The notes beneath the pieces were generated by a model. It was not told the origin of the DNA, did not search any database, and saw only the letters and a program-made list of their open reading frames with translations. Below, piece by piece: positions 7,487 to 11,211 of a stretch of DNA of 11,211 nucleotides (position 1 is its first letter; every line of letters starts with the position of its first letter). The DNA comes from DHVE2 group archaeon (GTDB lineage: Archaea; Thermoplasmatota; Thermoplasmata; Thermoplasmatales; Aciduliprofundaceae): assembly GCA_027014065.1 (NCBI GenBank), contig JALWEL010000099.1, positions 1 through 11,211 on the forward strand, given 5' to 3'. The translations under genes were made by a program, and so were the position numbers.

Positions 7487-7508
7487 AGGTTATATATTGA
7501 GATACAAT
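7487..7508 (+). promoter_or_regulatory. Promoter of the restriction-modification operon
   Basis: An A-run serving as BRE is followed by TTATATAT at 7490-7497 and TTGAGATACAAT. The predicted start is near 7518-7522, leaving a leader of about 15 bases that includes the ribosome site at 7523-7527. Together with the bases just before it, it matches the promoter at 10938-10963 closely. Confidence 0.65.
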
Positions 7509-7535
7509 AGGGATTCATCGTAGGGAGTGTTGGCC

Positions 7536-8939
7536 ATGGATAAAAAGCATAACTCTGGTGAAACAGCATCTTTATTTGATTTTGTTAAAATAGATACATC
7601 TGATGTCTATAATACAAAGAAATCAAATGAGTCTCTTTCAATGCGCCTTGAAAAGCAAATAGATCCTTTGTCATGGATTTTAGGTCACGATTTTAATAAA
7701 AAAAATTTCGAACTTTTTAAAGATGTCGGGCAAATATACGAGTTGCAATTAGCAAAGATGGAATACGAAACTTTCAAGGAGAATTTGGAACTTTTCAAAA
7801 AAAGGACGGCCTATTTTAAAATAGTAAACGGAGAGGAATCATATCATTCTTTCATTTCAAAGGTCAAAGGAAAAGGACAGATAGGACATACGAACCAGTA
7901 TCTTACTCATTGGTTTTATCCATACAAGGGAAAATTTCATGGTCAGATGATTAAGGCAATAATAAATTTTATAGGTGCTTCGGGAGAGGATATAATATTG
8001 GATCCTTTTATGGGGTCAGGAACAACCTTAATTGAAGCATCTATAGTTGGAACTAAAAGCGTAGGCATAGAAATAAATCCTGCGCTTTGTATAGTGTCTC
8101 AAATAAAACTTGATTCTCTAAGAATTAATTATTCCGAGTTTTCAAAAAATATTAAAAAGAACGATTTGCACATGGTATTCAAATATTTTAATGATGCAAG
8201 GGCCTACCTTAACGAAAGGAAATGGGAGATAGAAGCAAATAATCAGAATGCAAGAGATATATTGATAGAACTATGGGAAAATCATTTTCCAAATTCTTTT
8301 GTGAAGAATTATCCCCTTGAATGGAGAAACCTACTTCTTCTTATATATCTCCACGCTTTATCTGATTATACGTATCTTAAAGGAACAAACAAAGAGAAAT
8401 CTTTTGAAGAGTTCTTCTATATAAACTTTGAAGAATATTCAAAGACCATAAAAGGAACGTACGAAACGTTTAGGGAACTTGATATATCTCCTAAAGAATC
8501 AGAAGTTATCCTTGGAAGTGCTTTAAATCTGCCTTTAGATAACGATTCAGTGAAAGGTGTGGTAACATCTCCTCCCTACAGCATAGCTTTAGATTATGTT
8601 AAAAATGACCTTCATCTTTTGAATTATTTGGGTATTGATACGGGAAAATTAAGAAACAGAATGGTTGGACTGAAAGGAAAAAAGATGGAAAAATTAAGAA
8701 TGTACGAAGAGGATATTAGAAAAAGTGTAGAAGAAATGTATAGAGTTTTAAAGAAAGGGGGATGGGCTGCAATCGTTCTTGGCGATGTGGTGGTAAATGG
8801 TAAAAGAACAGATTTTTGCAAAAAAATAATTGAATGGGCCCCTGAAATTGGCTTTGTGGATGCTTATGCAATGACACGTCCCATTTTGGGTGGCTTTGCA
8901 AGATTGAGGTACGAATATGTTCTTTTCCTGCAAAAATAG
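7536..8939 (+). CDS. Type II DNA methyltransferase (SPPY type, probably N4-cytosine) of the TdeIII/MjaII-like system
   Basis: This 467-residue modification enzyme should protect host DNA from the nuclease encoded eight bases downstream. Counting from ATG 7536, HWFYPYKGKFHGQM lies near 125-138. The AdoMet-binding DPFMGSGTTLIEA starts at Asp156 and is followed by VGIEINP. About 175 residues later, with the likely target-recognition region between, comes the catalytic TSPPYSIALDYVK with Ser345-Tyr348. SPPY and this order are typical of N4-cytosine enzymes. The end, FARLRYEYVLFLQK, is the usual family finish. The start at 7536 is preferred because GGGAG at 7523-7527 is spaced eight bases from it; an in-frame GTG at 7527 would overlap that site. 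It is AT-rich (41 GC in 120 bases at 7861-7980), well below the flanking genes, which suggests horizontal transfer. The target is predicted as GGNCC from its partner's family, not read from this sequence. Confidence 0.93.
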   Translation: MDKKHNSGETASLFDFVKIDTSDVYNTKKSNESLSMRLEKQIDPLSWILGHDFNKKNFELFKDVGQIYELQLAKMEYETFKENLELFKKRTAYFKIVNGEESYHSFISKVKGKGQIGHTNQYLTHWFYPYKGKFHGQMIKAIINFIGASGEDIILDPFMGSGTTLIEASIVGTKSVGIEINPALCIVSQIKLDSLRINYSEFSKNIKKNDLHMVFKYFNDARAYLNERKWEIEANNQNARDILIELWENHFPNSFVKNYPLEWRNLLLLIYLHALSDYTYLKGTNKEKSFEEFFYINFEEYSKTIKGTYETFRELDISPKESEVILGSALNLPLDNDSVKGVVTSPPYSIALDYVKNDLHLLNYLGIDTGKLRNRMVGLKGKKMEKLRMYEEDIRKSVEEMYRVLKKGGWAAIVLGDVVVNGKRTDFCKKIIEWAPEIGFVDAYAMTRPILGGFARLRYEYVLFLQK

Positions 8940-8947
8940 GAGGAGGT
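8939..8947 (+). promoter_or_regulatory. Strong Shine-Dalgarno site overlapping the methyltransferase stop
   Basis: GGAGGAGGT begins on the last base of the TAG stop and offers two overlapping GGAGG cores. The first is four bases from ATG 8948 and seven from ATG 8951, so either start could be used. The overlap suggests coupled translation of the modification and restriction genes. Confidence 0.7.
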
Positions 8948-9745
8948 ATGATGAGGAAACAAGTGAGAAAGTCTATTGAAACATATCTTGATGGTTTTTT
9001 ACAGGGACTTATAAACAAATATGACCCAAAGGTAATTAAAGACGAGATACTAAAGAACGCTGCCTTTGATGAGAAAAAGGGTGAGTATAAGCCATTTCAC
9101 GCAGCTCTTATTCCAACTGAACTTTTAAGGATACAAAGTTTTTTCAGATCTTTCAGTACATCTTTGGGGCAGGGAGTTTTTGAGTATATTGCAAAAATTG
9201 TGGCAGAATCTAATAACAGATGGATTGAAGTGAAATCAAACCACAAATTCAGTGCATATGCATCCCCCAATATACAATCTATGGTTGATACTTTCATTGA
9301 GGAAATATTGAATAAAAAAGTTGACCCATATCCTTACCCATCATTTTCAAAACCCTCCACTAAAGATACAAAAGATATAGTCGTAGATTTGTCCTTTAAA
9401 GACAAGGAAACAGGAGTGATTTACTTTATAGAAATAAAATCGCCCAAGCCAAATAAAGATCAAACTCGTCAAACAAAAGAAAAATTTTTGTTTTTATTAG
9501 CCACACACAAGAATTCTAAAGTGTATTATGCCTTCCCTTACAATCCATATGGGGAAAGAAAAGAGAATTACAAATGGAGTTTTACGAAGATGTTTTTTAA
9601 CTTGGATAAAGAAGTTCTTATAGGTAAGGAATTCTGGGATTTCTTAGGTGGAGAGGGCACATATGAAGAAATATTAGAAATATTTAGAGAAATTGGTAAA
9701 AGAAAGGGGAAAGAAATAACAAGAAGGCTAATAAAGGGGATGTAA
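8948..9745 (+). CDS. TdeIII/MjaII-family type II restriction endonuclease
   Basis: This 265-residue endonuclease cuts unmodified DNA. Recognised by family motifs recalled from TdeIII-type enzymes: YKPFHAALIPTELL (47-60), RSFSTSLGQGVFE (67-79), the DQT box in KPNKDQTRQTK (167-177), YNPYGERKENYKWSF (198-212) and LIGKEFWDFLGGEGTYEE (224-241). The PD-(D/E)XK active site appears as Asp143 or Asp147 (KDIVVDLSF) with Glu162-Ile-Lys164 (FIEIKSPKP). Characterised members recognise GGNCC, so that is the predicted site. The length is normal and no frameshift is seen, so it should be active. It is the second gene of a two-gene operon, eight bases after the methyltransferase, with a strong ribosome site; ATG 8951 is an equally good start. 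It is AT-rich (46 GC in 120 bases at 9001-9120). It ends 15 bases from the convergent amidohydrolase gene. Confidence 0.92.
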   Translation: MMRKQVRKSIETYLDGFLQGLINKYDPKVIKDEILKNAAFDEKKGEYKPFHAALIPTELLRIQSFFRSFSTSLGQGVFEYIAKIVAESNNRWIEVKSNHKFSAYASPNIQSMVDTFIEEILNKKVDPYPYPSFSKPSTKDTKDIVVDLSFKDKETGVIYFIEIKSPKPNKDQTRQTKEKFLFLLATHKNSKVYYAFPYNPYGERKENYKWSFTKMFFNLDKEVLIGKEFWDFLGGEGTYEEILEIFREIGKRKGKEITRRLIKGM

Positions 9746-9760
9746 TCTACAACGCATCCC

Positions 9761-10915
9761 TTATTCCTCGTACACCGTTTGGCCCTCGCCGATCACGTGC
9801 ACGGGGTAAGAATCCAAGCTGAACGGGTCCCCGTTCCATATCACTAATGAGGCGAGATAACCCTTCTTCACCTTGCCAATGTTCTTCGCGCCTATGATGT
9901 CCGCGGCGTTGCCCGAGATGAGCGATATGGCTTCTTCCTTGCTCATTCCGAAGCGGCGGAAGAATCTTAATTGCAAGAGCAAATTTCTCTGCAAAACAAC
10001 GGGATGGTCAGTCATCACCGAGAACTTCAGTCCAGATTCCACTAAGTACCTTATATTCCTCCAGCTCTCGTTCTTCAATTCCACCTTGTATGAGAAAGAA
10101 TCTACCGGCCCGTAAATTACATCCATTTTTTTCTTCTTCACTTTTTCCCAGAGTTCCCCGGAATGCACGTCGCACCCGTGATTAATCACTGCTCGAATTC
10201 CGAATTCGTCCACTAAGTTCATGAGGGTGATTATGTCATCTTCCTTATGCACGTGCACCATGAGAGGCAATTTTTTATCTAAGATATCGATGAATATTTC
10301 GGTGAGAGGTTCCACTTCTTCTTTAATTTTTTTCTTTTTCTTCAAAAGAGCCTTTGTCTTTTTCGCCTTGAGCAGCTCCTCGCGGAGCATGGCGATTGCG
10401 CCCATTCTCGTGCTGGGTCTTGTTCCTTTCCACGATGTTGTGCTTCGGGGATTATAACCCAACGCAGCCTTTATTCCTATATTTTCGATGAACGCATCCC
10501 CGATGTCGCGGGCGAAATTTCTAATAAGCGCTGTTCTCCCTCCGATAATATTTCCGCTTCCAGGCATGATATGCGAATATAAAACACCGAATTCCACGCT
10601 CTCCCTAAATGCTGGATCGTCCATGTATACAGAGTGAATCGCATTAACGAGGGGGTAAATAGCGTTCATCTCCTCGTTGGTTTCGTCTTCTTGATACGGC
10701 TCGCCGCTCCGCGCCATGCCTATATGGCAATGAGGATCCAAAAATCCCGGAGTGACAATTCCCTCGTCTACGACTTCGGCACCTTTTCTATCCTTCGAGA
10801 TATCCACAATCTTTTCTCCGTCGAAAATAACGTACATGTCTTTCTTCGCCTTTGCGCCGGTGCCATCGTAAAGCAAATTAGCTTTTATTGCTTTCATAGG
10901 TGGGGATTGCATCAT
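9761..10915 (-). CDS. Metal-dependent amidohydrolase (imidazolonepropionase/dihydroorotase-like superfamily)
   Basis: This 384-residue cytoplasmic TIM-barrel hydrolase acts on C-N bonds; the substrate is unknown. The N-terminal small beta domain (IKANLLYDGTG) leads to VTPGFLDPHCHIG with metal ligands His62 and His64. Further candidate ligands are His221 and His223 (LMVHVHKEDD), His246 (VINHGCD) and Asp303 in MTDHP. PGSGNIIGG (118-126) and the closing ISGNAADIIGAKNIGKVKKGYLASLVIWNGDP layout are typical of the uncharacterised archaeal/bacterial amidohydrolase branch. Three starts are possible: ATG 10915, ATG 10912 and ATG 10897; the last begins directly at the conserved domain. None has a good ribosome site. 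A lysine-rich stretch at 183-200 is unusual. GC content is high (65 of 120 bases at 9841-9960), against the AT-rich gene it faces. Confidence 0.9.
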   Translation of the reverse strand: MMQSPPMKAIKANLLYDGTGAKAKKDMYVIFDGEKIVDISKDRKGAEVVDEGIVTPGFLDPHCHIGMARSGEPYQEDETNEEMNAIYPLVNAIHSVYMDDPAFRESVEFGVLYSHIMPGSGNIIGGRTALIRNFARDIGDAFIENIGIKAALGYNPRSTTSWKGTRPSTRMGAIAMLREELLKAKKTKALLKKKKKIKEEVEPLTEIFIDILDKKLPLMVHVHKEDDIITLMNLVDEFGIRAVINHGCDVHSGELWEKVKKKKMDVIYGPVDSFSYKVELKNESWRNIRYLVESGLKFSVMTDHPVVLQRNLLLQLRFFRRFGMSKEEAISLISGNAADIIGAKNIGKVKKGYLASLVIWNGDPFSLDSYPVHVIGEGQTVYEE

Positions 10916-10941
10916 CGTGCATTAATCTTTCTCAGGGAAAT

Positions 10942-10963
10942 AGGTTAAATATTGAAATACAAT
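10942..10963 (+). promoter_or_regulatory. Promoter of the TDT transporter gene, in the divergent region
   Basis: An A-rich BRE (GGAAATAGG) is followed by TTAAATAT at 10945-10952 and TTGAAATACAAT. Transcription is predicted to start at about 10973, exactly the GTG start codon. The TTAAATATT core reads AATATTTAA on the other strand, about 30 bases before the amidohydrolase start at 10915, so the same AT box might serve both directions. The A-rich BRE favours the plus direction. Confidence 0.6.
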
Positions 10964-10972
10964 TATGCAAAT

Positions 10973-11211
10973 GTGGATACATTCAGGGATTTTGTGAGAA
11001 CATTCTCATCATCTTGGTTCGCGCTGGTCATGGGTACCGGTGTGTTTACCACCTCGACTCATATGATTGGTGCAAAGTACTCTTTGTTCTTTCTCATGGA
11101 CTTTGCCAGCGTAATGGCATTCCTAAATTTTGTTTTCTTTTTCATAATCTTGGTGCCTTTCATCGGAAAATTCGTATTCTTCTCGAACGAGCTAAACCCA
11201 GCTCACAAAAA
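10973..11211 (+). CDS. TDT/SLAC1-type (TehA-like) transporter, 3'-truncated
   Basis: The frame opens with GTG 10973 (then Asp-Thr-Phe-Arg-Asp-Phe-Val) and runs to the right edge, giving 79 codons. SSSWFALVMGTGVFTTSTHM is the hallmark first-helix region of the tellurite-resistance/dicarboxylate transporter family (SLAC1, TehA, Mae1), which moves anions such as malate, chloride or sulfite across the membrane. A second long hydrophobic segment follows (SVMAFLNFVFFFIILVPFIG). GTG is chosen because the TATA box ends 21 bases upstream, fitting a leaderless mRNA; a TTG at 10952 lies within the promoter and ATG 10965 is in another frame that stops quickly. About three quarters of the usual length is beyond the window, so the substrate cannot be judged. 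Confidence 0.85.
   Translation, partial: MDTFRDFVRTFSSSWFALVMGTGVFTTSTHMIGAKYSLFFLMDFASVMAFLNFVFFFIILVPFIGKFVFFSNELNPAHK

Noticed and set aside
10191..10206. Two adjacent GAATTC sites forming a palindrome
   Set aside because: It lies within the conserved coding sequence of the amidohydrolase and is explained by the codons there.
10634..10948. Plus-strand open frame of 104 codons
   Set aside because: It lies antisense to the amidohydrolase, whose conserved metal-ligand motifs are clear, and it shows no recognisable protein features.
10965..10997. ATG 10965 as the start of the transporter
   Set aside because: It is in a different frame from the transporter and meets a stop at TGA 10995-10997 after ten codons.
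1..11211. CRISPR arrays, tRNA or rRNA genes, insertion sequences, integrase
   Set aside because: Reading both strands showed no spaced direct repeats, cloverleaf sequences, transposase motifs or flanking inverted repeats.

Overview
The window is archaeal chromosome, most likely from the Thermoplasmatota, with an Aciduliprofundum-like organism as the best guess. The evidence is a complete archaeal transcription factor S, TATA/BRE promoters placed 22-30 bases ahead of start codons, several apparently leaderless genes with GTG starts, and a very large secreted S53 (sedolisin) protease. S53 enzymes work at acid pH and would suit an acid-loving, peptide-eating heterotroph. The genus is inference from recalled gene content, not from a search.

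Layout. Bases 1-737 hold the end of a nitrilase-superfamily hydrolase cut by the left edge. It is followed by a small SecB-like protein (758-1225, TTG start) that meets tail to tail with a membrane-anchored NERD-domain protein (1216-1947, minus). Upstream of the latter, on the same strand, is transcription factor S (1994-2293, minus). A 115-base divergent promoter region separates it from a 1393-residue S53 protease (2409-6590). The protease has a signal/anchor segment, an activation domain, an intact catalytic domain, five extracellular beta-rich modules and a C-terminal sorting-like anchor.

Next are an orphan-looking DNA methyltransferase with an HPPY motif (6630-7400) and a complete type II restriction-modification pair: an SPPY-type methyltransferase (7536-8939) and a TdeIII/MjaII-family endonuclease (8948-9745). 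A convergent metal-dependent amidohydrolase (9761-10915, minus) follows. A divergent promoter then leads into the start of a TDT/SLAC1-type transporter (10973 to the right edge), which has a leaderless GTG start.

How the parts relate. The restriction-modification pair is clearly AT-richer than its flanks (hand counts of 34-38% GC against 50-54%) and uses Shine-Dalgarno sites where several neighbours look leaderless, so it was probably acquired. The HPPY methyltransferase beside it has host-like composition and is probably older and separate. The promoter of the restriction-modification operon and that of the transporter 3.4 kb away share a 26-base element with 23 identities. No tRNA, rRNA, CRISPR array or insertion sequence was seen. 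I did not find a convincing wholly new system; the best leads are the shared promoter element, the SecB-like protein, the protease's C-terminal signal and the HPPY methyltransferase.
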